A stretch of DNA of 64,000 nucleotides from the NCBI RefSeq assembly GCF_000497575.1, contig NZ_APJI01000006.1, positions 270,001-334,000 on the forward strand, written 5' to 3'. A program made the position numbers and the translations under genes. Below are positions 32,099 to 40,787 of the stretch, piece by piece (position 1 is the stretch's first letter; each line of letters begins with the position of its first letter). A model generated the notes under the pieces. The model saw nothing but the letters and a program-made list of their open reading frames with translations. It was not told where the DNA came from and did no database searches. Source of the stretch: Afipia sp. OHSU_II-C1 (GTDB lineage: Bacteria; Pseudomonadota; Alphaproteobacteria; Rhizobiales; Xanthobacteraceae).

Positions 32099-33088
32099 TT
32101 AGTTAATCTTGGTTCCCGCGGTATCTACGACCCTGCCCCAACGCTCATAATCGACGCGGATCAACTGCGTGAACGCCTCAGGCGTCGAGGTGGTGACGCT
32201 CAGGCCTTGCGCTTCAAGACGCTCGCGCACGTCCGGGAGTTTTCCGATGCGGATCACTTCGGCGTTCAGACGCTCCACGATCGGGGCCGGCGTCGCCGCG
32301 GGCACGACGAGGCCGAACCAGGAGTCCACCACGAAGTCAGCCACGCCGGCTTCCGCGGCGGTGGGCACATTGGGAAGCAAGGAAGAACGTTCGCGGCTTG
32401 TCACCGCCAACCCCTTGACCTTGCCATCCCTGATCTGGGGTGCGAGCACAGTCAGGGTATCGAACGCGAGATTCACCTGATTGCCGAGCAAGGCGTTGAC
32501 GGCAGGCGCGCTGCCCTTGAACGGAACATGGAGCAAGTCCGTGCCGGTCAGGCTCTTGAACAGTTCACCGCTCAGATGGCAGAGCGTTCCCGGACCGCAC
32601 GACGAATAGGTGAACTTGCCCGGCTCCTTCTTTGCCGCAGCGACGAGATCCTTCACGCTCGATACTGGCGCGTCAGGGCTCGCTGCAAGCACGTAAGGCA
32701 CCGACGCCAACGGCGATACCGGCGCGAAACTCTTGAACGGATCAAACTTAATGGCCGTGTTCACGTGCGGCAGAATGGTGAGCTGTCCCGCGGGCGCCAG
32801 CGACAGCGTGTATCCGTCAGGATCGGCCGCGGCCACGGTTTCAGCCGCGATGGCAGTGCCGGCGCCCGCCTTGTTTTCAACCACGACAGGCTGCTTCAGC
32901 GCCTCGCTGAGCTTCTCGCCGTAGATCCGCGCGATGGTGTCCGCCGCACCACCAGCCGGGAACGGCACGATCAGCTTGATCGTGCGGCTCGGCCACGCGT
33001 CTGCGAAAGCGCCCGTGCTGATGCCGACAAGAAGAGCGGATGCAGCAGCCGCTGCGACAAGAAAACGATGAAATCCAAAAGAGCGCAT
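32099..33088 (-). CDS. Bug family tripartite tricarboxylate transporter substrate-binding protein
   Basis: This 329-residue protein has a Sec signal peptide (cleavage after GAFA near residue 29) and a Bug/TctC fold with IKLIVPFPAGGAADTIAR and KAGAGTAIAAE. Such proteins bind carboxylates in the periplasm. No TctA/TctB permease genes are next to it, so it is an orphan receptor. The ligand is unknown. Confidence 0.9.
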   Translation of the reverse strand: MRSFGFHRFLVAAAAASALLVGISTGAFADAWPSRTIKLIVPFPAGGAADTIARIYGEKLSEALKQPVVVENKAGAGTAIAAETVAAADPDGYTLSLAPAGQLTILPHVNTAIKFDPFKSFAPVSPLASVPYVLAASPDAPVSSVKDLVAAAKKEPGKFTYSSCGPGTLCHLSGELFKSLTGTDLLHVPFKGSAPAVNALLGNQVNLAFDTLTVLAPQIRDGKVKGLAVTSRERSSLLPNVPTAAEAGVADFVVDSWFGLVVPAATPAPIVERLNAEVIRIGKLPDVRERLEAQGLSVTTSTPEAFTQLIRVDYERWGRVVDTAGTKIN

Positions 33089-33380
33089 GACGAATTCCCC
33101 CTGCCATTTCGATCAGGACTCGTCGTGCATCACTCCTGTCGCCGCATGATCGCGGCGGAGGCGCGCTGATGACCTGATCGGCTGCGCGGCCGCTTCATCA
33201 GTGGAGCGGAGCGCATCGATGAGCTCTAAAGATCATCTCGCAACGGCCTTTCAGCAATGAAATGCTATTGCGAAATGATATGGCGCACTGGCGGATTCAT
33301 CTCGCGCCGGAACAGCGATGAGAAGATAATTTTTCTGTCTGGGAAATGCCGCTCAGCGCGGCGCTTTTGGCGTTACGCCG

Positions 33381-34640
33381 CTACAGCCACGGCGCGACGC
33401 GGTCCATGGCAATCAGGGCTTCGGCATCGATGCGAGGACGCACCACGGCATACTGGCCGTCCTTGACCAGCACTTCAGGCACCAGCGCACGCGTGTTGTA
33501 GCTGCCGGACTGCACCGCGCCATAAGCGCCGGCCGTCATGATCGCCACCAGATCGCCCGGCTTCGGTTCGGCCATCTTGCGGTCGAGCGCGAGATAGTCA
33601 CCGGTCTCGCAGACAGGGCCGACCACATCCGCGACGAAATTGCGCGTCGTATCCTCGCGAACCGGCAGGACATCGTGATGCGCCTCATACAGCGTCGGAC
33701 GAATGAGGTCGTTCATCGCGGCATCGATGATGACAAAGTTCTTCGCATCGCCATGCTTCACATAGATCACGCGGGCAACGAGAATCCCGGCATTGCCGAC
33801 GATCATGCGTCCCGGCTCGAACATCAATGTCGCGTCGATCCCCTTCGTCACGCGCTTGACCATGGCCGCGTAGGCCACCGGATCCGGCGGATTGGGCAGA
33901 TCGTGTTCATACGGAATGCCGAGACCGCCGCCGAAATCGACATGCGAGATGGTGTGACCATCGGCGCGCAGCGTGCCGACGAATTCCACCAGCAGCTTGA
34001 ACGCATCTTCCATCGGCCCGAGATCGGTAATCTGGCTGCCGATATGCATGTCCACACCGGTCACCTTGATACCCGGGAGCTTCGCGGCACGGGCGTAAAC
34101 CTCGCGCGCGCGGGTCAGCGGAATACCGAACTTGTTCTCGGACTTGCCGGTGGAGATTTTCGCATGGGTCCTGGCATCGACGTCGGGATTGATGCGCACG
34201 GAAATTCGCGCAGTGCGGCCCGTCTCGCTCGCGAGCTTCGACAGCAGGTCGAGTTCCGGCTCGGACTCCACATTGATGCAGAGAATATCTTCGGCCAGCG
34301 CCTGCCGCAGTTCGGCTTCGGTCTTGCCGATTCCCGAGAACAGAATCTTTTGCGGCGGAATACCCGCGGCACGGGCGCGCTTCAATTCGCCGCCGGACAC
34401 GACATCCGCGCCCGCACCGAGCTTTGCCAGCGTACGCAGCACGGACTGATTGGAATTCGCCTTCATCGCGTAACAAACGAGCGTGGGCACGCCCGCAAAG
34501 GCGTCCGCAAAAACGCGATAATGACGCTCCAGCGTCGCGGTGGAATAGCAATAGAACGGCGTCCCGACCTCAGCAGCGAGGCGGGTCAAGCTCACGTCCT
34601 CGGCGTGCAGCACGCCGTTGCGATACTGGAAGTGATTCAT
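33381..34640 (-). CDS. lysA: diaminopimelate decarboxylase LysA
   Basis: This 419-residue fold-type III PLP enzyme makes lysine from meso-diaminopimelate. The PLP lysine is in CYAMKANSN (near 56-64), the phosphate-binding region is HVDFGGGLG, and the active-site Cys is in VGPVCETGD. It lies 4 nt downstream of the LptM-like lipoprotein gene and 369 nt after argH. Confidence 0.96.
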   Translation of the reverse strand: MNHFQYRNGVLHAEDVSLTRLAAEVGTPFYCYSTATLERHYRVFADAFAGVPTLVCYAMKANSNQSVLRTLAKLGAGADVVSGGELKRARAAGIPPQKILFSGIGKTEAELRQALAEDILCINVESEPELDLLSKLASETGRTARISVRINPDVDARTHAKISTGKSENKFGIPLTRAREVYARAAKLPGIKVTGVDMHIGSQITDLGPMEDAFKLLVEFVGTLRADGHTISHVDFGGGLGIPYEHDLPNPPDPVAYAAMVKRVTKGIDATLMFEPGRMIVGNAGILVARVIYVKHGDAKNFVIIDAAMNDLIRPTLYEAHHDVLPVREDTTRNFVADVVGPVCETGDYLALDRKMAEPKPGDLVAIMTAGAYGAVQSGSYNTRALVPEVLVKDGQYAVVRPRIDAEALIAMDRVAPWL

Positions 34641-34644
34641 GGGA

Positions 34645-34926
34645 TCAGTCCAGAATCGCGTCGAGCGGGATCCGCTTTTTCTCGCCGCGCGGCGCAAGCG
34701 GCACGTTGGCGCTGCCGGGCGGCCGATACACTTCGTTCTGCAGGTTTGCCGCCGAATTCCGATCGGCCGTGGCGAAGTCCGAGTTCTGCGGGTTGGTCTG
34801 GTCCACGGAGGCGCCGGGAGGCGCGTCGAGATAGGCCTTGCGGCCGCAACCGGCCAGCACGCATGACAGCGCGATCAGCCCGATGGTCATCAGCTTCGAG
34901 AAAGAGCGGTTCGAACGAGAAGTCAC
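34645..34926 (-). CDS. LptM-like small lipoprotein
   Basis: This 93-residue protein has a lipoprotein signal peptide ending in LAGC (residues 24-27), followed by GRKAYLDAPPG, the start of the LptM (YifL) family that helps mature the LptD outer-membrane complex. Its place directly before lysA and after argH is common in Proteobacteria. The remainder is Pro/Asn-rich and probably disordered. Confidence 0.85.
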   Translation of the reverse strand: MTSRSNRSFSKLMTIGLIALSCVLAGCGRKAYLDAPPGASVDQTNPQNSDFATADRNSAANLQNEVYRPPGSANVPLAPRGEKKRIPLDAILD

Positions 34927-35009
34927 GCGCGAGTGTCCCCAAATTGCGCGCCACCATACAAAGAAGGTGCCGCTCTGGCGAGGCCCGGATTGAACGAAAA
35001 TATCCGTGG

Positions 35010-36407
35010 TCAGCCCGAATTTTGCTCGTTTTCAAGCCGCTTGAGCCATTCCTTGGCCTGCTTGCGCACGTTGGCCGGCGCGGTACCGCCGTAGCTGGTC
35101 CGGCTCTCAACAGAAGCCTGCACCGACAGCACGTCGAACACCGAAGCGGTGATCCGGGGTTCAACCGCCTGCATCTCCGCAAGCGGCACCTTGTGCAGCG
35201 CCAGCCCCTGCTCCGACGCCTTCGCCACGATGCGGCCGGTTACATGATGCGCGTCGCGGAACGGCATTTTCAGCGTGCGCACCAGCCAGTCGGCAAGATC
35301 GGTCGCCGTCGCATAGCCTTCGCCGGCCGCAACCTTCATGCGCGCTTCCTCCGGCACGAGATCGAGCGTCATGCCGGTCATGGCGCGGATCGCCAGCGAG
35401 AGCGCCGCGAACGCTTCCATCGCGCCCTGCTTGTCTTCCTGCATGTCCTTTTGATAGGCGAGCGGCAGTCCCTTCATCACGATCAGCAGCGCCGTCAGCG
35501 AGCCGATGACGCGGCCGGTCTTGGCGCGGACCAGCTCTGCCGCATCCGGATTCCTCTTCTGCGGCATGATGGACGAGCCGGTCGTGAACTTGTCCGACAG
35601 CGACACCAGTCCGACCAGCGGCGAGGTCCAGATCACGATCTCCTCGGCGAAGCGCGACAGATGGACCGCCGCAATCGCGGATGCTGACAACGTCTCCAGC
35701 ACGAAATCCCGATCAGAGACCGCATCAAGCGAATTCGCCATCGGGCGATCGAAGCCCAGCGTGCTCGCGGTGGCGTGGCGGTCAATCGGAAATGATGTCC
35801 CGGCCAGCGCGGCGGCTCCGAGCGGGCTTTCGTTCAGCCGCTTGCGGGCATCGGCAAAACGGCCGCGGTCGCGCGCCGCCATCTCGGTATAGGCCAGCAG
35901 GTGATGACCGAATGTCACAGGCTGCGCGGTCTGCAAATGGGTGAAGCCCGGCATCACGGTGTCGGCATGTTCGATGGCGCGATCCACCAGCGCGCGCTGA
36001 AATGCCGCCAGCGCCCTGTCGATGTCGTCGATGACATCGCGGACATAGAGCCGGAAATCGGTCGCGACCTGGTCGTTGCGCGAGCGAGCAGTGTGCAAAC
36101 GTCCCGCCGCCGGCCCGATCAGTTCGCCGAGACGGCTTTCAACATTCATGTGAATGTCTTCCAGCGCCCGCTTGAACGAGAACGATCCCTTGCCGATTTC
36201 TGACAAAATCGTGTCTAGACCGCCTGTGATGTTTTTTGCATCGTTGGCCGTAATGATGCCTTGAGCAGCGAGCATGGCTGCATGGGCCTTGGACGCAGCA
36301 ATGTCCTGGGCGTAAAGGTGCTGATCGACGTCGATCGAGACGTTGATTTCCTCCATGATCGCGTCGGGACTTTCACCGAAGCGGCCGCCCCACATCTTGT
36401 TGCTCAT
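35010..36407 (-). CDS. argH: argininosuccinate lyase ArgH
   Basis: This 465-residue member of the fumarase/aspartase superfamily cleaves argininosuccinate to arginine and fumarate. The signature [15 protein letters not shown] near 279 carries the catalytic Ser, and [10 protein letters not shown] follows. It is transcribed divergently from tlpA. Confidence 0.97.
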   Translation of the reverse strand: MSNKMWGGRFGESPDAIMEEINVSIDVDQHLYAQDIAASKAHAAMLAAQGIITANDAKNITGGLDTILSEIGKGSFSFKRALEDIHMNVESRLGELIGPAAGRLHTARSRNDQVATDFRLYVRDVIDDIDRALAAFQRALVDRAIEHADTVMPGFTHLQTAQPVTFGHHLLAYTEMAARDRGRFADARKRLNESPLGAAALAGTSFPIDRHATASTLGFDRPMANSLDAVSDRDFVLETLSASAIAAVHLSRFAEEIVIWTSPLVGLVSLSDKFTTGSSIMPQKRNPDAAELVRAKTGRVIGSLTALLIVMKGLPLAYQKDMQEDKQGAMEAFAALSLAIRAMTGMTLDLVPEEARMKVAAGEGYATATDLADWLVRTLKMPFRDAHHVTGRIVAKASEQGLALHKVPLAEMQAVEPRITASVFDVLSVQASVESRTSYGGTAPANVRKQAKEWLKRLENEQNSG

Positions 36408-36475
36408 ATCCTGGTACTCACGCGTTCCTGCTCAGAAATCCAACCGCCAACCGACACTTCCGTCAGACGAGACCC

Positions 36476-37150
36476 ATGCCCGACATCGATCCATCGACAC
36501 CCAATTTGGCCCGCAGGAATGCTTCTCGCATCCGAATGACCGTCGTTTCCGTCATTATAGCGGCCGCAGCGGGAATGGGTGGGGTATACGGGATCGGTGG
36601 GTTAATGCGCAATGCGCAAGCGCAGGCCCAATGTGCGCCCGCGGTCGATCTGGCCAAGAAAATAGCGCCTTTGGCCAGGGGCGAGGTCGCCGCATTAACC
36701 ATGGCCACCTCTCCGCTGCAGTTGCCCGATCTCGCTTTCGAGGATTCCGAGGGCAAGACCAGAAGGCTGTCGGAGTGGAGGGGCCGCACCGTCCTTGTCA
36801 ATCTGTGGGCGACCTGGTGCGTGCCATGCCGCAAGGAAATGCCGGCGCTCGACAAATTGCAGGAGATGCTCGGCAGCAAGGACTTCGAAGTGGTCGCGAT
36901 CAACATCGATACCCGCGATCCCGAGAAGCCTAAGAACTTCCTCAAGGAAGGCGGCCTCACTCAGCTGGCCTATTTCCATGACCAGAAGGCAAAGGTGTTT
37001 CAGGACCTCAAGAGCGCCGGCCGTGCACTGGGCATGCCAACCTCGGTGCTGGTCGACGGCGCGGGATGTGAGATCGCCACCATTGCAGGCCCCGCCGAAT
37101 GGGCCAGCGACGACGCTGTAAAGCTCATCAAGGCCGCCACCGCGAAATAA
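36476..37150 (+). CDS. tlpA: TlpA family thiol:disulfide interchange protein
   Basis: This 224-residue protein has an N-terminal signal anchor (about residues 20-43) and a periplasmic thioredoxin fold with the active site WATWCVPCRKEMP near 117-129. In Bradyrhizobium TlpA is needed for cytochrome aa3 copper-centre assembly. The family call is firm; equivalence to that TlpA is likely from length and motif. Confidence 0.9.
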   Translation: MPDIDPSTPNLARRNASRIRMTVVSVIIAAAAGMGGVYGIGGLMRNAQAQAQCAPAVDLAKKIAPLARGEVAALTMATSPLQLPDLAFEDSEGKTRRLSEWRGRTVLVNLWATWCVPCRKEMPALDKLQEMLGSKDFEVVAINIDTRDPEKPKNFLKEGGLTQLAYFHDQKAKVFQDLKSAGRALGMPTSVLVDGAGCEIATIAGPAEWASDDAVKLIKAATAK

Positions 37151-37178
37151 CGCCGCAGTTCCCTTTGACGCCGCCCTC

Positions 37179-37206
37179 TTGACGTCATCGCACGCACCCC
37201 TATACT
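37179..37206 (+). promoter_or_regulatory. promoter of the second ArsR operon, possibly leaderless
   Basis: TTGACG (37179-37184) and TATACT (37201-37206) are 16 nt apart. The predicted start falls on or next to the ATG of the ArsR gene, so the message may begin without a leader. No Shine-Dalgarno sequence is visible before that ATG. Confidence 0.6.
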
Positions 37207-37213
37207 TAACTAT

Positions 37214-37663
37214 ATGGTTTACTATTCAGCAGACCGCTTGAACCGCGTTTTTGCCGCCGTCGCGGATCCGACACGGCGCGCGCTGCTGGCGGAACTTGAA
37301 GGGCGCGAGAGCGTCACGATCAGCGAACTCGCGAAACCGTTCGCGATGTCGCTGCCCGCGGTCATGAAGCATCTCGATGTGCTGTCGGACGCCGGGCTGA
37401 TCACCAGGAGCAAGACAGGCCGCACAGTCACGTGCCGCCTGACCGCGGCGCCGATGGAGCAGGCAATGGAATGGCTCAGCCGCTACCAGCGCTTCTGGAC
37501 CGCGCAACTCGATCGTCTCGCCGCTTTTGTGGAGAAGGATTTATGCTCACCCAGCCCAGCCTCACCCTCGCCCGACGGCTCAAAGCCCCAGCCTCGAAAG
37601 TCTTCGAAGCGTGGACGGACCCCGCGAAAATCGTCCAGTGGTTCGGACCCGGACACACCATAG
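37214..37663 (+). CDS. ArsR family transcriptional regulator
   Basis: This 149-residue winged-helix repressor has AVADPTRRALLAEL and the recognition helix FAMSLPAVMKHLDVLSDAGLI. It is a paralogue of the regulator at 28 kb and also lacks metal-binding cysteines. The last 40 or so residues are Pro/Ser/Arg-rich and are encoded in a 121-nt overlap with the following SRPBCC gene, so the tail composition is set by the other reading frame. Confidence 0.88.
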   Translation: MVYYSADRLNRVFAAVADPTRRALLAELEGRESVTISELAKPFAMSLPAVMKHLDVLSDAGLITRSKTGRTVTCRLTAAPMEQAMEWLSRYQRFWTAQLDRLAAFVEKDLCSPSPASPSPDGSKPQPRKSSKRGRTPRKSSSGSDPDTP

Positions 37664-37977
37664 GCGACAGCGTGCGAGCCGACATGGATGTGCGTGTCGG
37701 CGGGCACTTCAAGATCAACTTCAGCACCGATGACGGTCAGTCGCATCAGGTCGGCGGCAAGTATCTCGAAGTCACGCCCTATCAGCGGCTGGTCTTCAGC
37801 TGGGCGTGGCAATCGACACCGGAGCGCGTCTCGCAGGTCACCGTGGTGCTGCGCGAAGAAGGTGACGTGACACTGCTCACGCTGACCCACGACAAGTTCT
37901 TCGATGAAGCCGCCCGCGACGGCCACAAGCGCGGCTGGACCGGAACGCTCGACAAGCTTGAGAAATTCTTCACCTGA
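37543..37977 (+). CDS. SRPBCC (AHSA1-like) domain protein
   Basis: This 144-residue AHSA1/START-like protein starts with LTLARRLKAPASKVFEAW, followed by IVQWFGPG and GWTGTLDKLEKFF at the end. GGAGAAGGA immediately upstream of the ATG supports this start inside the ArsR gene. It forms an overlapping regulator-effector pair. Ligand is unknown. Confidence 0.9.
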   Translation: MLTQPSLTLARRLKAPASKVFEAWTDPAKIVQWFGPGHTIGDSVRADMDVRVGGHFKINFSTDDGQSHQVGGKYLEVTPYQRLVFSWAWQSTPERVSQVTVVLREEGDVTLLTLTHDKFFDEAARDGHKRGWTGTLDKLEKFFT

Positions 37978-38012
37978 ACGCGCAGCCCCCGAAAGCGGAA
38001 CAGGAGTGCGAC

Positions 38013-38639
38013 ATGAAGCTTTTCTATTCTGAGACGCTCAATCCGCGAAAGGCATGCGCGGTCGCCAAGTATCTCAATTCGCCGGTCGAGTTCGTGCATG
38101 TCGATCTGGCGAAGTTGGAAAACAGAACGCCGCAGTTTCTCGGCATCAATCCGAACGGCAAGGTCCCCGTGCTTGAGGACGGCGACACAACGCTGTGGGA
38201 GGCAAACGCGATCATGTGTCACCTCGCGCGGGCGGCGGGATCGGATCTGTGGCCCGATGATGAGCGGCAGATCGAAGTGATGCGCTGGCTGAGCTGGAGC
38301 GCGGATCACTTCACCCGTCATGCAGGTACACTGTACTTCCAGCATCTCATCAAGCCGTTCCTCGGCATGGGCGAGCCGGATCCGGCGATCGTGGCGGAAT
38401 CCCAGAAATGGGTCAGACAGTACGGCAATGTGCTGAACAGTCACTTGCGCGGACGGGACTATCTGGTGGGCGGCAAACTCACCGTGGCCGACTTCGCCGT
38501 CGCCATCACTCTGCCCTACGCAAAAGACGCGCGTATTCCGATCGATGAATTTCCCGAAATCGTCCGCTGGCATGCGCAACTGAACGAACTGCCGGCCTGG
38601 CGCGATCCATTCCCCGCCAACCGGGCCAGAGCCGCCTGA
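38013..38639 (+). CDS. glutathione S-transferase family protein
   Basis: This 208-residue protein has an N-terminal thioredoxin-like domain (KLFYSETLNPRKACAVAK, GKVPVLEDGDTTLWEANAI) and an all-helical C-terminal domain with GGKLTVADFAVA. The substrate is unknown. It lies 35 nt after the SRPBCC gene, within the ArsR operon. Confidence 0.92.
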   Translation: MKLFYSETLNPRKACAVAKYLNSPVEFVHVDLAKLENRTPQFLGINPNGKVPVLEDGDTTLWEANAIMCHLARAAGSDLWPDDERQIEVMRWLSWSADHFTRHAGTLYFQHLIKPFLGMGEPDPAIVAESQKWVRQYGNVLNSHLRGRDYLVGGKLTVADFAVAITLPYAKDARIPIDEFPEIVRWHAQLNELPAWRDPFPANRARAA

Positions 38640-38711
38640 TCCCGAAATCAAATTCCGTTCACCGCCGGACAATTTACCGGCTCAAGCCTGGAAACCACCA
38701 AGGAGTCTGAA

Positions 38712-39071
38712 ATGCAGTATGTCGATGGATTCGTGTTGCCGGTCCCGAAGAAGAACCTGAAAGCCTACAAGGCGCTGGCGAAGCTGGCCTGCAAGGTCTG
38801 GCTCGATCATGGCGCGCTCGATTATCGCGAATGTGTCGCCGAAGACGTCAAGCCCGGCAAGCTGACGTCGTTTCCGCAGAGCGTGAAGCTGAAGGCCGGC
38901 GAGACTGTGGTCTTCTCATGGATCACCTACAGGTCGCGCAAGCATCGCGACGCCGTGATGGCCAAGGTGATGAAGGATCCGCGCCTCGCGAAAATGATGG
39001 ATCCGAAGAAGATGCCGTTCGACGCCAAGCGCATGTTCTTCGGCGGCTTCGACACCATCGTCACGGCGTAG
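38712..39071 (+). CDS. DUF1428 domain-containing protein
   Basis: The 119 residues cover the whole DUF1428 domain, a dimeric alpha/beta-barrel (YVDGFVLPVPKKNLKAYK, then FSWITYRSRKHRDAVMAKV and MFFGGFD). Function is unknown. AAGGAG lies about 8 nt upstream of the ATG. It is in the middle of the second ArsR operon. Confidence 0.93.
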   Translation: MQYVDGFVLPVPKKNLKAYKALAKLACKVWLDHGALDYRECVAEDVKPGKLTSFPQSVKLKAGETVVFSWITYRSRKHRDAVMAKVMKDPRLAKMMDPKKMPFDAKRMFFGGFDTIVTA

Positions 39072-39161
39072 AGCCGCAATCACGGCTCTGGTCCGCCAGA
39101 CGATCGAGAACCCGTCTCAACGACATCTTGCTCCCCTCTGTCAAACCAACAGGATATTCCG

Positions 39162-39605
39162 ATGACTTCGATCACGCCGTTCCTCTGGTTCGATAACAAC
39201 GTCCCCGAGGCTGTCGCTTTTTACAAATCGGTGTTTCCCAACGCCAAAGTCGAAACCGTCAATGATTTCATGGCGACCTTTGAACTCGAAGGCCAGAAGT
39301 TCAACGCTCTCAATGGCGGCCCGAGATTCAAGTTCAACGAGGCAATCTCCTTCTTCGTCAGCGTCGAGAGCCAGGAGGAGGTGGATTACTTCTGGAACAA
39401 ATTGACCGCCGACGGTGGGGAAGAATCGAAATGCGGATGGCTCAAGGATAAATTCGGCCTGTCATGGCAGATCGTCCCCACCGCGCTTGGAGAGTTGATG
39501 AAAGGCGGCACGCCGGCGCAGTCACAGAAAGTGATGGAAGCCATGATGAAAATGGTCAAGCTCGACATCAAAACCTTGAAGCAAGCGTATGAGCAGGCTG
39601 CCTGA
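39162..39605 (+). CDS. PhnB-like VOC family protein
   Basis: This 147-residue protein starts [20 protein letters not shown] and contains [17 protein letters not shown], marks of the PhnB/3-demethylubiquinone methyltransferase-like branch of the VOC fold. That family name does not imply methyltransferase activity. It is followed by two further VOC genes. Confidence 0.9.
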   Translation: MTSITPFLWFDNNVPEAVAFYKSVFPNAKVETVNDFMATFELEGQKFNALNGGPRFKFNEAISFFVSVESQEEVDYFWNKLTADGGEESKCGWLKDKFGLSWQIVPTALGELMKGGTPAQSQKVMEAMMKMVKLDIKTLKQAYEQAA

Positions 39606-39747
39606 CGCGGCCTGGAACCGCGAAACTCCGGGCCGGAATGGGGTCAAAGCCGTTCCGGCCCGTGGAGGCGCAACCAATCTCTACGCCCGCGCGTTTCATA
39701 CCGCGTGGGCGCAAGCCGAAGCCGTCGTGATGCAAAGGAGCACAGCC

Positions 39748-40137
39748 ATGTTGAAAGCAAGTCATGCATTCAGCGGCTTCTCGGCCAACGATATCGGAAA
39801 GGCGAAGGAGTTCTATGGCCGCACACTGGGACTTGAGGTCTCCGAAGACCACGGAATCCTGAACCTGCATCTCGGCGGCGGCGCCCATGTGCTGATCTAT
39901 CCGAAAGCCAACCACGCGCCCGCGACCTTCACCGTTCTCAACTTTCCGGTCGATGACGTCGACAAGGCGGTCGACGAACTCGGGAAACGCGGCGTGCGTT
40001 TCGAAATCTACAACGAACCGGAATTCAAGACCGACGCAAAGGGCATTTCCCGTGGCAACGGCGGCCCGACCATCGCATGGTTCAAGGACCCCGCAGGCAA
40101 CATCCTGTCCGTGCTCGATGCCAATGGCATAATGTAA
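39748..40137 (+). CDS. VOC family protein (glyoxalase-like)
   Basis: This 129-residue VOC protein has [20 protein letters not shown] at the N-terminus and [16 protein letters not shown] at the C-terminus. AAGGAG lies 7 nt before the ATG; the frame extends upstream by 53 codons of non-family sequence. Substrate is unknown. Confidence 0.9.
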   Translation: MLKASHAFSGFSANDIGKAKEFYGRTLGLEVSEDHGILNLHLGGGAHVLIYPKANHAPATFTVLNFPVDDVDKAVDELGKRGVRFEIYNEPEFKTDAKGISRGNGGPTIAWFKDPAGNILSVLDANGIM

Positions 40138-40150
40138 CGAGGAAATCACC

Positions 40151-40531
40151 ATGACGTCCCACGGCCATTTCCATTGGAACGAATTGATGACGCCGGACCC
40201 GGAACGCGCCAAGCAGTTCTATCAGAAAACCATCGGCTGGACCTTCGAGGGCATGCCGATGGAGGATGGCGCAACGTATTGGGTCGCCTATGCCGACGGT
40301 GAAATGGCCGCCGGAATTTTTCCGACCAACAGGCCCGCTTTCGAAGGCGTCCCCGAGGGCTGGATGTCCTACCTGGCAGTCGATGATGTGGATGCGCGGG
40401 TAAAGGCGGCGGTTGCTGCGGGCGCGCAACTGATGCGGCCGATTTTCGATGTCCCTAATGTGGGACGCATCGCGATCCTGACCGAGCCCGGCGGCGCCGG
40501 TATCGGATGGATCACGCCAGTGGCCGATTAG
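40151..40531 (+). CDS. VOC family protein (glyoxalase-like)
   Basis: This 126-residue VOC protein has HFHWNELMTPDPERAKQFY, GWTFEGM and the C-terminal AILTEPGGAGIGW. It resembles proteins annotated as hydroxylases or lactoylglutathione lyase-like. It is 13 nt after the previous VOC gene and ends the operon, overlapping the convergent YjfB-like gene by 4 nt. Confidence 0.9.
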   Translation: MTSHGHFHWNELMTPDPERAKQFYQKTIGWTFEGMPMEDGATYWVAYADGEMAAGIFPTNRPAFEGVPEGWMSYLAVDDVDARVKAAVAAGAQLMRPIFDVPNVGRIAILTEPGGAGIGWITPVAD

Positions 40532-40707
40532 ACCGAAATATCGAGATTGCCGCCGACACCCGGCGGGTTGTTCGCAGCAGGCTGGAGCAGTTGCAGCACC
40601 GACTTCTCCGAATCGATGTTCTGCTTCATGACGCTGGTTGCAATCTGCTGCTGGGTGTTTGCAGCCTGCATGGCCATCATGCTGCTGACGATGCTCATCA
40701 CGTCCAT
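40528..40707 (-). CDS. YjfB-like putative motility protein
   Basis: A 59-residue protein can be read on the minus strand: it starts MDVMSIVSSMMAMQAANTQQ and ends PPGVGGNLDISV. The Met- and Gln-rich helical N-terminus with a short tail is typical of the YjfB family, called putative motility proteins. Function is unknown. The stop codon overlaps the end of the opposite VOC gene. The frame is short and easily missed. Confidence 0.75.
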   Translation of the reverse strand: MDVMSIVSSMMAMQAANTQQQIATSVMKQNIDSEKSVLQLLQPAANNPPGVGGNLDISV

Positions 40708-40787
40708 GGAAAACGCACTCTCCGACTCAAGTTGAGCGACCGTAGCCGGAGACGGTTAACAATTTTATCTGAAGGACGCGCGGCGAA

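Noticed and set aside
33340-33380. terminator after lysA
   Set aside because: Only a 5-bp GCCGC/GCGGC stem with a broken T stretch is present; too weak to call.
33675-35687. 670-codon open frame on the plus strand across lysA, the lipoprotein gene and argH
   Set aside because: It crosses three well-identified genes on the other strand and shows no domain.
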